Below, in pieces: positions 1 to 10,118 of a DNA stretch of 64,000 nucleotides. How positions within the stretch are numbered: the stretch's first letter is position 1; every line of letters begins with the position of its first letter. Origin of the DNA: Symbiodinium natans (taxonomy: Eukaryota; Sar; Dinophyceae; Suessiales; Symbiodiniaceae); assembly GCA_905221605.1 (NCBI GenBank), contig CAJNDS010002582.1, positions 251,001-315,000 on the forward strand. Reading direction: 5' to 3'. A program made the translations under genes and the position numbers. The notes beneath the pieces were generated by a model. The model was given only the letters and a program-made list of their open reading frames with translations. It did not search any database and was not told the origin of the DNA.

Positions 1-724
1 AGTAAAGAGGCAGCCACGAGTTCTTCGGATGCAAACCTCCGTTCCCGGCCGAATGCTTTGTGCAGCCAATTGCCCGGGCGGCAACAAAACCGAACACGAA
101 AGCTAAACAATGCACTGATTTCAACACCCTTCACTAAACCCTAAACCCTGAACCCTACATAAACTCTAAACCCTAAACCCACAAAGCCTTCAACGCCGGG
201 CAACAGAACGAAAATAGGCAACAACGACCTGAAAAGCATCCGAGCGTCGAGGCATGGAACCAGGCAGCCACCCTTGGCACGTCGCTCACGACACAGGCGG
301 AGCGCAAAAACAGCCATGTATATGTATATATATATATATATGTACGTATGTATACACCGCATAAATAAATAAATATATATATATATACATATATACACTA
401 TCTCTCTATGTATATCTTTATACACATAATGAATGAATGTCTTCTGTTCGTGTATGTCAATATGGAGGGTGTAAAGATTTCGGGTGTTTGGAGCTTTGGG
501 GCTTTTGGGGGGGGGGGGGGGGGGGGGGGCTTTAGGGTTTCAGGGTTTTCGGGCCGGGGTTCAAAGTTTAGTGTGTTAGGGTGAGATTTGGGAGTTGCAT
601 TTGGAGTTTGGGAGATTCGGCCAGTGCCCCAACGAAGTGTTGCTATGAGACAGAGTGCCTGATCACTGGTGAGCACGTCTTCTCTGAACTTAAAAATTCC
701 ACATCCTGAAATGTTCCCCTGATT

Positions 725-806
725 TAACAGTCAGTCCTTGACAGGGATTATAAGGGGAGGTACTATAATCACCATTAAGGACTGTTAGTATGAGGGGGCC
801 AGCCCG
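725..806. mobile_element. Degenerate family-A hairpin element
   Basis: The internal parts match other family-A copies (cagtccttgacagggatt on the left, attaaggactgttagtatga on the right), but the terminal GGGATGTTCCCCC arms are decayed. It is a short non-autonomous inverted-repeat element with no coding capacity. Confidence 0.5.
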
Positions 807-1874
807 AGAACCCCATGTCCCACAAATTGGCTGACGTCATTGTGCGCCGCTAGGTTTGTGAACCTGGGCCTTAATCAGAGGTGCTTAGACCCCTTCCCTG
901 TTTAGGGTTTAGGGCTTAGAGTTTAGGGTTTTCCAGGCGCGCTTGGACAAGCCTTTGCAAAAGAACAAGTTTAGGGTGTTTTCGTGTCCGGTTGTTAGCT
1001 GACAAGGAGCCTTGGCAATTACCAATCTATTGTCCTTTATCGCGAAAGCTGGCGTAGCCAGGCGTGAGTTTAGTCGCTACTTTGCAGGAGGGCGGGTCCG
1101 AGCCCCTCAACTTGAATCAATTCTGACGACGAAGTGTCAAAATTGATAGTAGCTTCTTAGTATCGAAAAAATGGGAGTCAGGACTGATAGCATGCAATAA
1201 TAGCTTATGCTGTTCTCATGGTTTTCGAGGTCTCTATGAGCTTTTTTGGGGGCTTAGCCTGCTTAGCTCCTGAAGTTGATTGTTCGAGAGGCGAGGAGGG
1301 CGGGAATGGAGGATTGGGCACCGTTTAGGGTTTAGGGTTTAGGGTTTAGGGTTTCGGAAGAGAAAGAGACAGGGAGGGCTGTGGCAATCCCGGCGCACCT
1401 AGCGCGCGGAGGTTCAGGGGCTTCTGCCCTGTCCTCCAAGCCCCGCCGAAGCAGAACAAGAAGTTTAAGAGGTGCGTATCAAGAAGCTGGGACAATCTGC
1501 AATGCACCAGCCCGGGACGTCCTAGTCGTAACTCAGGCTTCGAGAGACATTGAGCCAGGAGGTATTATCTGGACATGGGTTTGGCCCAACTGTGCTGTAG
1601 CGCGGATGGAGGGAGGGAGAAAAATAGCTAAATAGATATATACATATAAATACATATATATATATATGTTTCCATACATATATATATAATTACAAGTACA
1701 TATATATATATATATGTATATACATATATATATATATATGTACATGTATGCATTTTTGTTTTTAACTAATTCGTTCATTTATTTATTTATTTATTTATAT
1801 TAGCATGACTGGCTCAGCTTTCGCAAGCCTCGGCTTGGTAGACCCTAGACGATGTCATATAAACTATACCCATT

Positions 1875-2040
1875 CGGGGATGGGCTATTAGGCCTTAAAA
1901 TCCCGATAATGAACACCTATAAATGGCCTTTCAGGGATTATAGGCATAACGAACCTTACAAAGGGCCTTTAAGGGATTACAGGCATAATGAACCCTTCAA
2001 GGGCCTTTTAAGGGATTTTTGAGTGTAATAGCCCAACGAG
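1875..2040. mobile_element. Hairpin-ended element with internal tandem repeats
   Basis: The ends carry the inverted pair tgggctatta / taatagccca. Between them lie about three imperfect copies of a roughly 50-bp unit containing ggcctttnagggattanaggcataa. This is MITE-like but unrelated in sequence to the other families. No protein is encoded. Confidence 0.5.
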
Positions 2041-2073
2041 TGTGCTCATGATGGTCTAAGGCGGGAGAGAGAA

Positions 2074-2179
2074 ATGGGGGTTTCCGAAATTAGGGGGCAC
2101 CTTATATCTGGGTCCTTATGTTAAGGGGATCCTACTACTATGGGGTCTATATTAGAGTCCCCTACTTTCGTAAGCCCTC
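2074..2179. mobile_element. Family-I hairpin element, copy 1
   Basis: The left end atgggggtttccgaaat and a decayed right end ctttcgtaagccctc resemble the copies at 47659-47764 and 49063-49204. It is a short inverted-repeat element with no coding content. Confidence 0.45.
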
Positions 2180-2311
2180 AAATTCGCGACGCTAGGATTG
2201 GTGTCGGGTTGATGCATGCATCGCGCCGCGCGGCGCCAAGATCATGCAGCATTCTATAGGCCCTACAAACCCTGAAGGACCCGACGTCCTTCTCAAAATG
2301 ATGAGGATGTC

Positions 2312-2415
2312 TTGGGATGGTCCCCCCTTACACTGACAGCCCTTAGTCAAGGATTCTAATAGGGGGTACTGTTGTCCCGATTAAGGAGCTGTTAGTATAG
2401 GGGGGAACATCCCAA
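2312..2415. mobile_element. Family-A hairpin element
   Basis: The terminal inverted repeats are ttgggatggtccccccttac on the left and taggggggaacatcccaa on the right, with a second inner inverted pair (cagcccttagtc / attaaggagctg). It is about 104 bp. Similar elements lie at 38351-38440, 38844-38938, 41567-41650, 45446-45543, 47253-47356, 52664-52766 and 53843-53944. Confidence 0.75.
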
Positions 2416-2558
2416 AGAGGATGCCTTAACCACAACCACTGCCACCATGAAGACAAAGGCTAGCCAAGGCGAGCCCACGATCCCACGATGCAAGCGCCTT
2501 CGATCAGATGCTTCCCAGAAGCCGCTCACGTCTTTCCCATGTGGCTAAGGCTACACCC

Positions 2559-2632
2559 TAAAGCCTAAACCCTAAACCCTAACCCCTTAACCCTAAACCC
2601 TAAACCCTGAACCCTAAACCCTAAACCCTAAC
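2559..2632. repeat. CCCTAAA telomere-type tract (about 10 copies, imperfect)
   Basis: Heptamers CCCTAAA with variants such as CCCCTTAA and CCCTGAA lie in one block, followed by a poly-A/AAG run at about 2633-2650. They sit far from any chromosome end, so they are interstitial telomeric sequence. Confidence 0.9.
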
Positions 2633-3403
2633 CAAAAAAAAAGAAAAAAACTCCTGAACCCACCCACACCTGAACCTCGCACTCGCAGCATGCCCTGCCC
2701 ATGTGAGCTTCTGTCTTAACCCTCAGCTGTTTGGCAACTCAACACCTCGCAGGCTTGGGGACGACTGCTTCAGGAGACTTTCCGCCACCTGGCCTGGCAA
2801 GCATGTATGTAGGGTTTAGCGGGGGTTCAGGGTGCAGGATTTAGGAAAGCTCAGTAGCTGAATGTGTACAGTTCACACTTTTTTGGGACATTATCGTCCC
2901 CTACAGAACTGACTGTGTACCCTTTTTAGGGGCTTATGAATTCAACGACTAAGAAATGGGATGGAAGACAACTTGGTTCGAATATACTGGTACCGTGCTC
3001 AAGACGCTAGCTTTTTAAACTGGCCAAGCAGGGGTGGGCAGAAGAAGCCGGACTGGGGCCACAGCAACACCTCTTTGTACAGTGAAGGATGGACACTTTG
3101 GTTGAGAGTTAAGTAACAATTCCGGCCCCTCAGTTTCTTGCAACTACGAAATCCAAGCTCTCATTTGTTTGTTTCTTACTTTGGGCCGGGGAGTGATTTG
3201 AGCTGCCAAACGGGAGGTTCAGAGGCCAATGATTCAAAATTCAAACAGCCTGCTACAGATTTGCCCCTTCCCGCCCCTCTCAGCACCCACAAAAATCCAC
3301 CCATAAACCCTAAACCCTAGAAACCCCAAAACCCTTTTGTGACTGTAGCGAGAAAGTACACCCGCCATCGAAGGTCGCATTGCCGGCAGCGCAGGCAAAC
3401 AGC

Positions 3404-3449
3404 AACCCTAAACCCTAAACCCTAAACCCTAAGCCCTAAACCCTAAACC
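3404..3449. repeat. CCCTAAA tract abutting the spliced-leader copy
   Basis: About six CCCTAAA copies run directly into the spliced-leader match that starts at 3447. The leader therefore begins at the edge of a telomere-type tract, which may mark the integration site of the processed cDNA downstream. Confidence 0.85.
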
Positions 3450-3468
3450 GTAGCCATTTTGGCTCAAG
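3447..3468 (+). other. Full-length dinoflagellate spliced-leader sequence (genomic relic)
   Basis: All 22 positions match the dinoflagellate SL consensus (D-CCG followed by TAGCCATTTTGGCTCAAG), with A at the variable first position. The next bases are CACACC rather than a GT splice donor, so this is not an SL RNA gene. It looks like the 5' end of a trans-spliced mRNA copied back into DNA. Known dinoflagellate genes with SL relics arose by retroposition of mature mRNA (established knowledge). The start codon of the capsid-like frame follows 46 bases downstream. Confidence 0.9.
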
Positions 3469-3514
3469 CACACCAGTCCTCCCGTCTAGCTCAAGACCTC
3501 ACTCGTCATCTGTC

Positions 3515-6251
3515 ATGGCTGCAGCCGCCGGCCCGGCCGATTTGGAAGCGGCAGCAAAGTTGGCCAGCGAACAGGCGGCAGGGAGTGAAGACAGCAAACC
3601 CAAGCCTGAGGACCTAGCGACACTGGTCGAGGAGGAGAAGCGCAAGCAGGCTCAAGCGGAGGCCGACCGCCAGGAGGCGGAAAAGAATTTGCTGTCAGTC
3701 GTCAAGGCAGCAGACAAGCAGGTGGGATGGCTCGCATCGATGTCTGGCGTGGTGGAGCGTCGCATTATGGGAGTGAGTGCAGCCTCTGCGGCTGTAGACA
3801 CAGTCCTGAACTATGTCGACTGGCATGTGCAGGTTGTTACCAATGTGGAACCTATGGCCACGAAAAATCCAACCTTCACTTTCGATGTGATCGAAGTACC
3901 TACCGGCACGCCAATTGACCAGGACACAGTACGGCAGCTCATCCGTCGCGACCAGGCACCAACGCTCCAGCAGTCAGCGGTTTTAGTCCGGAATGCAGCC
4001 CTTGGATATGGTGAGGCTGGCAGGGGCTCCAACTTCATGGCACTCGCAGGCTACGCAGTAGCCCTTGCCTCTGATGCCAACAGTGGTCAGCTTTACTTCC
4101 CAACCGCCCTCACTCGTGTATGGCTGGTGCAAGCCAACTATCCAGCATACGCTACTGACGTGCGTCGGTGGAGGAATAGTTTGTACTCGCCTGGGCTTGA
4201 TCATTGGATGGCAGCCTCTCTTTCACAGCACCCGGATGCAAAAGTGCTCTTCCCAGCTCCCTGGCTTGATGTGCCCCAAGCGGCGTTTACGTTGCGACGT
4301 GCTGTTGCCTGGGTTTGGGTCATGACACTGGCCGGTTCAGTGGATTCAGCATTCATTGGGGCATGGCAGGGATGGTCTACTCATGTTCTGAACAGGGATG
4401 GCAGTCCTCGTCGAGTCCGCCCATTTCCGTTCGCGATGCCCAGATCAACTGACTTCCAGTGGGTTGCTGAAACTCTCCATCAATTGGGATCCACGCTTCA
4501 GAACACATCCATCTCCCACTTGGTGTTCACTGAGTTCAATGCGAACCCTCAAGGCGGCAGGTATCTCACACCGATGCGCAGAACTCTGATGGACACGTGG
4601 GAGAACAATTCTCAGTTTTGGGATTTGAAGCAGCTCATTGACACTTTCGAGGACAAACAAGGGGCCAAATGTCGCGAGTGGGTTTTGGAATTCTGGGGAC
4701 AGTTCCATGATCTGCTGGACGCGGCGTGGTTCAATGGCGAGGATCCTGACTGGATGGAGGTCAAAGATTTGGCGGTCCAGGTATCCAACATCTGCAGGCC
4801 CATGGAAGGGACTCATCCCAGCTTCGATACAGCTAGCCTTTCTGGGCAATGATCCCGACAACTGGCGCTCAGTGGACATCTTCAATGACGAAGACGACTG
4901 GACCGCCCCACAGACGGCCTTCATCCAGGCATACTGGGCAATTGTCGCTCTCCAACACTGGTCCTCCAGGTCAAGACATCAACAGGCTATGTACCATGGG
5001 TGACCAGCTGCCATGCAACCAGGATCTGACTTTTCACGACATGGGTCTACAAATGTATGGCAATCTGGCCGGGCTGTCAACAATCGTCCGAGATGGTGGG
5101 CTGTACCTGCGTGGCATCCATTACGTCGATCCAACAGACACGCTCGACAAGAGACACGATGCATACGAGACACGCACACACCAGGTCACCTACCGCTCGA
5201 GATGCCAAGGAATGGAGTCTACCGTCCCACTCGGGCTTGAGCCACTTGCAGGCCCAGTGGTGTACGCGGCTCTCTCAGGCTGGATAGCCTCCCGCAAGGA
5301 CATGTCGGTCCCCCGCCTCGTGCTTCCTCCCACTTTTCTCTTCATGGAGGGAGCTACTCCGGATGTGTATGTGTACTGGTCACTGCACTTCGATAGGCAG
5401 TGGGGGCTTGCCCGGATCCCAGCCTGTTTTGCAGATCTTGTTGTTCCGGTGCCAACTCATTGGGGTGCCCAAGATGCTCGGAAGCTGGTGCAGTCAACAT
5501 CCAGAGCAGCCCAGACCCGTGACATCTACCTCAGATCCCTTGGCATTGGCCTGCCGGATGTCCTTCTTCATCCAATGGGAGTGTACAACCCACGCCGAGC
5601 AGCGGACTATGATGGGCACGGCCCGTACGTCCCACCTGCAGCATGCGTTGCTGGAGTGCCACCGGTCTTCACACCGACCAATGATGATCCAGTCGCCAAC
5701 TACTACCCAGCAGTCTGCGTGGATCGATTCCCTCTCTACTGGTACAACATCCTGTGGGCAATCCCAGCTGGCGAAACCAACACGGATTGGTTCGGAGACG
5801 TCAAACCCGATCCAGCTCCCACGAATGTGCTACATGGAGTGCGGGTCACACCGGAGTCCTTCGACCCAACCTTGAACGGAATGCCCCAGTACATCGATGT
5901 GCCAGGCATGGCTGGCAATCCGCTCGCCTGCATCAGTACAGGTGCATGCCCCGACCCGCTTAGGCTGAATCCCAGAATTCGCTGCTTCGTGCATGTTTGT
6001 GGAATTCCGCAGCAACTTTCGCGTCTGCGGTCCGGAATCCCAGAATTCGCTGCATGGAGTCGGCTGAATCCCAGAATTCGCTGCTTCGTGCATGTTCATG
6101 GAGTTCCGCAGTAGTTTGCCGCGTCTGCCGGTCCCGCAGAATATTTTGGAATCACCCCAAAGCCCAGTCCCGCAGAATATGCGTATACCGCCGTTTTGTT
6201 TTGGAATCACCCCGAATCCCAGAATCCGCAGCATGGAGTACAGGTGCATGA
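3515..6251 (+). pseudogene. Decayed totivirus-like capsid gene (endogenous viral element candidate)
   Basis: The sequence shows a long coding stretch in three successive frames. Frame one runs from ATG 3515 to stop 4850-4852. Frame three carries the protein-like stretch at about 4840-4960 (residues NDPDNWRSVDIFNDEDDW). Frame two continues to about 5948. The net shifts near 4840 and 4960 look like mutations in one original frame of about 810 codons. The N terminus is Ala/Glu-rich with a probable coiled coil (EEEKRKQAQAEADRQEAEKN); the remainder is a mixed, Trp/Pro-rich globular protein with no polymerase or protease motif. A 288-bp insertion starts after 5948. Length, lack of introns, and the ATGA at 6248-6251 fit a victorivirus-like capsid gene, but I did not recognise a diagnostic capsid motif, so the family assignment is inference. 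The SL copy just upstream suggests origin from a trans-spliced transcript. It could instead be an unknown host retrogene. Confidence 0.6.
5935..6250. repeat. 288-bp insertion flanked by a 14-bp direct repeat
   Basis: The 14-mer agtacaggtgcatg occurs at 5935-5948 and again at 6237-6250. The intervening DNA is foreign in composition to the coding frame: it contains a 99-bp unit starting at 5963 and repeated at 6062 (ggctgaatcccagaattcgc), a further partial copy, and two copies each of ggaatcacccc and ccgcagaatat. The structure looks like an insertion with target duplication, and it has no telomeric heptamers. Confidence 0.75.
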
Positions 6252-6359
6252 ACCCTTGGCCAGTGGCTCCGCGCCCTGCGCTCCACTGCATTTCCCTCAC
6301 ATTGTCATGATCTGCACCCTATTCTCACTTGTCGGTGGAGCGCAAGCCAGCGTACATAC

Positions 6360-6360
<1 letters not shown>
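6248..6360 (+). pseudogene. Possible start of a second viral frame (ghost)
   Basis: An ATG at 6248 overlaps the TGA (6249-6251) that would end the capsid-like frame if the insertion were absent. This frame runs 20 codons (MNPWPVAPRP...) to a stop at 6308-6310, and a neighbouring frame stays open up to the GT microsatellite. In victoriviruses the polymerase starts at such an AUGA overlap (established knowledge). Nothing beyond about 100 bp survives, so a polymerase identity cannot be shown. Confidence 0.3.
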
Positions 6361-6361
<1 letters not shown>

Positions 6362-6456
<95 letters not shown>

Positions 6457-6461
6457 TGTGT
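6362..6461. repeat. (GT)n microsatellite, about 50 units
   Basis: A nearly pure GT dinucleotide run with one GG interruption close to its 3' end. It terminates the viral-type sequence on its right side. Frames through it give CVCV or HTHT runs and are artefacts. Confidence 0.95.
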
Positions 6462-6809
6462 CCAGGATGACAGCGAGACGCGCTCCTGGCAGTAAACAAG
6501 GTGGCTCCCCCAGGCTTCATGGGTTAGGCCAGTGCACGCTTCGGGCTCATAGTCCCCGCCAGCAACGACGGGCCTCTTTCTCGGAGCAGGTGGCGTGGCC
6601 GACTGCTTGTTGGACCTTGCATCATGAGGCTATATCATGGCTCGTAACTGCCGGCGCTGACATGCCGCCTCGGCCGCCCGCGTGCTCGCGAGCGCAACTG
6701 CACGCTTGCGCGCATGGCCTGTTGGCCACAGCCGCGACCTCTATGCCACGCTGGGCTTGGGGAAGGGGGCCAAGAAAGTCCAAACAAAAACCTAGGCTGG
6801 CACCCCCAC

Positions 6810-7400
6810 TCTATTGCCACATCGAGACCAGTGCCGCCATGGCACAGCCGCGGGAGCATCGTGTTGGGGAGACCACATATCCTCTGCGGGCTGGCTCCCA
6901 CGTGCATGGTCCTCCTGGCACTGGAGGGTGAAGAGAGGCGGAGAATCGAGACCCGTGCCGCCAGGGCACAGCCGCGGGAGTGTCGTGCTCGGGAGGCCAC
7001 GAGTCCTTCAGGGTGCAGTTTGCGGGCTGGCTCCCATGTGCACGGCCCTCCTGGCGCCGGAGGGTGCACAGAGAGGAGGAGAGGTCCATGTGCTTGTCGC
7101 CGCGGGCTCCATGCGGGCGTCTTGGGTGCAGGAAACCAGCCTTGCAAGGACATTTGAAAGGGGCGTACGGAGGCTGGGCGCCTGCCTGGGAGCTGCTGGC
7201 GTTCCGGCGGTCCGAATGGACGGCGGCGGTGAACGGAGACCTGGGCGCATTGGCCCCGACGGCTTCGCTTCCCGGCAACTAGTGGTCCTCCTGACGCTGG
7301 AGGGTGAACAGAGAGGAGGACATGATGCAGCGGCATGGCTGCCCGGGCGGCTGCCCAGAAAGCTGCATTTTGCCACGGTGCTCCGGTCCTCCTGGCGCTG
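6810..7400. repeat. GC-rich minisatellite, roughly 140-bp units
   Basis: The phrases cgagaccngtgccgccanggcacagccgcgggag and ggtcctcctggcnctggagggtgaa recur (about 6825 and 6946; 6908, 7046, 7283 and 7386). Units are imperfect and of variable spacing. Both strands show open frames of 150-230 codons, as expected of GC-rich DNA; the frames do not agree with one another and have no recognisable domain, so I do not call a gene. Confidence 0.65.
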
Positions 7401-7448
7401 AAACATGTGAGCTGAGAGGGAGAGAGGAATTCAGTAGGCTCCTTGGGT

Positions 7449-7898
7449 GTTGTTTCATGCCTTCGGCTGGAAGGTGCGGTGCCTGGGGCAGGGAATTTGC
7501 TGGGTGTATACTGTTACTAAATGCTGATTGGAGAGCATGCCTTGGGCACCTTAGACCTATATAGAGTCCGACGCTAGTCCTCGACTGCCGCGCTTCCCGA
7601 GTTGTTTCATGCTTTCGGCCGGAAGGAGCGGTGCCTGAGGCAGGGAGTTTGCTGGGTGTATACTGTTACTAAATGCTGCTTGGAGAGCATGCCTCGGGCA
7701 CCTTAGACCTAGCGTCCTTGGCTGCAGTCCGACGCTAGTCCTCGACTGCCGCGCTTCCCGAGTTGTTTCATGCTTTCGGCCGGAAGGAGCGGTGCCTGAG
7801 GCAGGGAGTTTGATGGGTGTATACTGTTACTAAATGCTGGTTGGAGAGCATGCCTCGGGCACCTTAGACCTAGCGTCCTTGGCTGCAGCGCTTCTCGA
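7449..7898. repeat. Tandem repeat, three units of about 150-160 bp
   Basis: Units start with gttgtttcatgc at 7449, 7601 and 7762. Each contains the conserved core gggtgtatactgttactaaa and ends in cgactgccgcgcttcccgag, or a shortened form in the last unit. Units two and three are nearly identical while unit one is more diverged, so the youngest duplication is between two and three. Confidence 0.9.
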
Positions 7899-9570
7899 GT
7901 TCAGCTTGGGTCTGGAGATACGGGGTCATTGTATGGTAGGCGTTTGAAGGGGGGGGGGTTGGCTGAGCTGAGTTGCCAGTAAGCCGTGTCTCACGTCTTC
8001 AAGCTTGAACCAGAGTCCTCGCCCGCGCTCCGCTAGTGTGAGAGTCGAAACCCTAAACTGCCCTAAACCCTAAACGTGCCAAAAAAGCAACAAATCCCTA
8101 AACCCTAAACCCTTAGCTTTTCCCAAAAAAGTGGAAGGCAAATACCTTCTGGGATTCAGGCTTCAGTATGCCATTCGGATTTTACTTGTTTAGGGTGTTT
8201 AGGGGTTTCGGATGTTGTAGGGTTGGGGTTTTGGGCTTTAGGGTTGTGGGTGCAAGCTACCCCAGGAGACCTGAAGCAAAGAAGGGTTTAGGATGAAGAA
8301 GGGACTTGAGACCCTAAACCCCTAAACCCTAAAACCCTAAGCCCTAAAACCCTAAAACCCCAAAAACCCTAAACCCTAAACCCTAAACTCACAGAGGCTT
8401 GATGGAAGAGGAGCGCTTGGACGATGTGTCGCTGTCCGTGATGGCTCACAGCCTCTACCGGTGCCGACCCCGGGGGCGAGAACCATTCGTTTAGGGTTCA
8501 GGGTTTTGGGGTTTAGGGCTTAGGGCTTAGGGTTGATGGGTTTAAGGGTTTGAGTGTAGGGCGTGGGGTCAGAGTTTAGGAAGTCCTTTTTCGAGCTTTT
8601 CTTGAAACCCCAAACACCCTGAACCCAAAACCTTCAACCCTTGCCGCCCTTGCCCAGTGGAGCTGGGCATCGCGCTAGACTCGACGGGTGGCAGCCAAGA
8701 AACATAAACTGAGCTGGGGGATCCCAAAAGGGGACTCCCGGAAGGAAGGCACCCCCAAAGTGCCAAGTGGGTTCAGGGTTTAGGGTTTTCGGGTTTAGGG
8801 TAGACTCAGCAGTCCTGGGTTAAAAAAAGGGTCTAGGATTTAGTGGTGCTTCAATGTGCCTAAACCCTAAACACGAAACCCTCAACCCTTCCCTAGCACA
8901 ATGTCGGCGGTTCTGGGTTTTCGACTTGGGGGGTTCCTATGAGTTGCCACCCTGTGACTAGCGCTTGCTTGTCTTCTGCGCAGAAGGAACCCCATTAACC
9001 CCATGAACCCTCTCAACCCTGTTAACCCTATTAACATTGACCCTGAGCCCTAAACCCTATCCCGTATAAACCCTAAAACCCAGCAAGCGCTATGAACCCT
9101 GAAGCCCTCTAAACCCTGAAACCTAACCATGGGTAGTGGGTCCGAAACCTTCACTCTTGCACTCAGGCTCTGAGATTATGAGACGAGAATCTCTCAGACT
9201 TAGGTAAACGCTAAACCCTAAACGAATGTTTCTCTCGGGCAGTTTAGACTTCGACCGTTCCTATGCAGTGATTGAGAAGATGATTCTGATATTGCTAATT
9301 CTGCAGGCTCCTGCGCTACGCTCACTTGACAAAAGGACAGAATCTTCAGTCTCCGGTTAAAGGAAGCTCTTGTATCTTCTTGAAAGTGTCACTGCACGCA
9401 ACAGGCGAGAACTTGTTGGGGAGCCTCCGAAAAACCCAAAACTAAAAGTTGCAAAAGCAAGAAACAAAACCCTAAAACCTAAAACCTGAGCTCTAAACCC
9501 TAAACCCTAAACCCTAAACCCCTTCCCCCCTTCCCTGGCTGGTTCCCCGAATCCGCCCCTAGGCTTCGCA
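7899..9570. other. Telomere-repeat-rich DNA with one exon-like island
   Basis: The stretch is mostly degenerate CCCTAAA/TTTAGGG blocks (about 8050-8115, 8315-8385, 8490-8580, 8995-9130, 9470-9525) in both orientations. Apart from the island at 8397-8460 I see no gene. Confidence 0.6.
8397..8460 (+). CDS. Exon-like island, unassigned
   Basis: An AG|G acceptor follows a CCCTAAA tract, and a CG|GTGCCG donor ends a 64-base open segment reading LMEEERLDDVSLSVMAHS. The AG|G context is the dinoflagellate acceptor pattern. With no recognisable domain it may be a true exon of an unknown gene or chance. Confidence 0.3.
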
Positions 9571-9571
9571 G

Positions 9572-9646
9572 CACGCCCTTCTCTCCGGGCCGCCACGGCG
9601 GCGCCACGCATTGCGTTGCGATGCTTGCAGCGTTGTCGATCCAGAG
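9572..9646 (+). CDS. Exon-like island, unassigned
   Basis: Twenty-five codons without a stop lie between a pyrimidine-rich acceptor (ggcttcgcag) and a GTGGGT donor that leads straight into TTTAGGG repeats. It includes RCDACSVVDPE. The base after AG is C, not the usual G, which lowers confidence. Confidence 0.25.
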
Positions 9647-9803
9647 GTGGGTTAGGGTTTAGGGTTTTAGGGTTGGGGGTTTAGGGTTTAGGGTTGAGGG
9701 TTTAGGGTTTAGTGTTCAGCAGTTCTGAGCGTGAAGAGTCTAGTCCAGCCATTCTCTCGACCAACACCCACCCGCCCAAAGAATCCCACCACATCCGATT
9801 TTT

Positions 9804-9880
9804 AAACAAGCGCCACTTCGTTACGGAGCGTTTCCCCTTCAAAAAACAAGCGCCACTTTGTTACGGATCATTTTCCCTTC
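9804..9880. repeat. 40-bp tandem duplication
   Basis: The unit aaacaagcgccacttcgtta begins at 9804 and again at 9844, with a few substitutions in the second copy. It is non-coding. Confidence 0.85.
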
Positions 9881-10016
9881 CCTAGAGCCCTGTAAGACCA
9901 CAAGCCCTGAAAAGCCCAAGCCTGAAAAATGATCACAGGGATCTCCAAACCTCAACTATTCTCCTATATCATCCCCCCGCCTTCCACCCCAAAGCAGCAC
10001 TAGAAGCCCTTACTAA

Positions 10017-10118
10017 CCTTAAGAACCCAAAACCGACTTTTTTGCAGGTTAGTACCATAAAACCCCTTATAGGATTCTTAGGAAATCTATAAAAAAAGTA
10101 GGTTTTGGGTTCTTAAGG
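10017..10118. mobile_element. Hairpin element with 18-bp perfect inverted ends
   Basis: ccttaagaacccaaaacc (10017-10034) is the exact reverse complement of ggttttgggttcttaagg (10101-10118), and pairing continues with one mismatch for about nine more bases. It is a 102-bp MITE-like element. A related, weaker copy may lie at about 10411-10484 (gcttaagaac ... gttcttaagc). Confidence 0.8.

Larger units (their letters stand above)
1..2560. other. Non-coding, repeat-bearing stretch
   Basis: No gene is supported here. The stretch holds short TTTAGGG/CCCTAAA tracts (about 131-180, 900-935, 1325-1354), a G homopolymer at about 508-529, AT dinucleotide runs (about 316-390 and 1632-1745), a degenerate family-A hairpin (725-806), and the hairpin elements listed separately at 1875-2040, 2074-2179 and 2312-2415. 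Open frames that run through the AT repeats code for tyrosine/isoleucine runs and are artefacts. Confidence 0.7.

Noticed and set aside
3138-3320. 60-codon frame upstream of the SL copy
   Set aside because: It ends in CCCTAAA-encoded residues, with no domain or signal.
4849-4852. ATGA overlap between two long frames as a capsid/polymerase junction
   Set aside because: The downstream frame has no polymerase motifs, and a third frame carries protein-like sequence across the junction, so it is better explained as frame decay within one gene.
6635-7406. Open frames of up to 233 codons on both strands
   Set aside because: They overlap each other in GC-rich minisatellite DNA, have no domain and end where the repeat ends.
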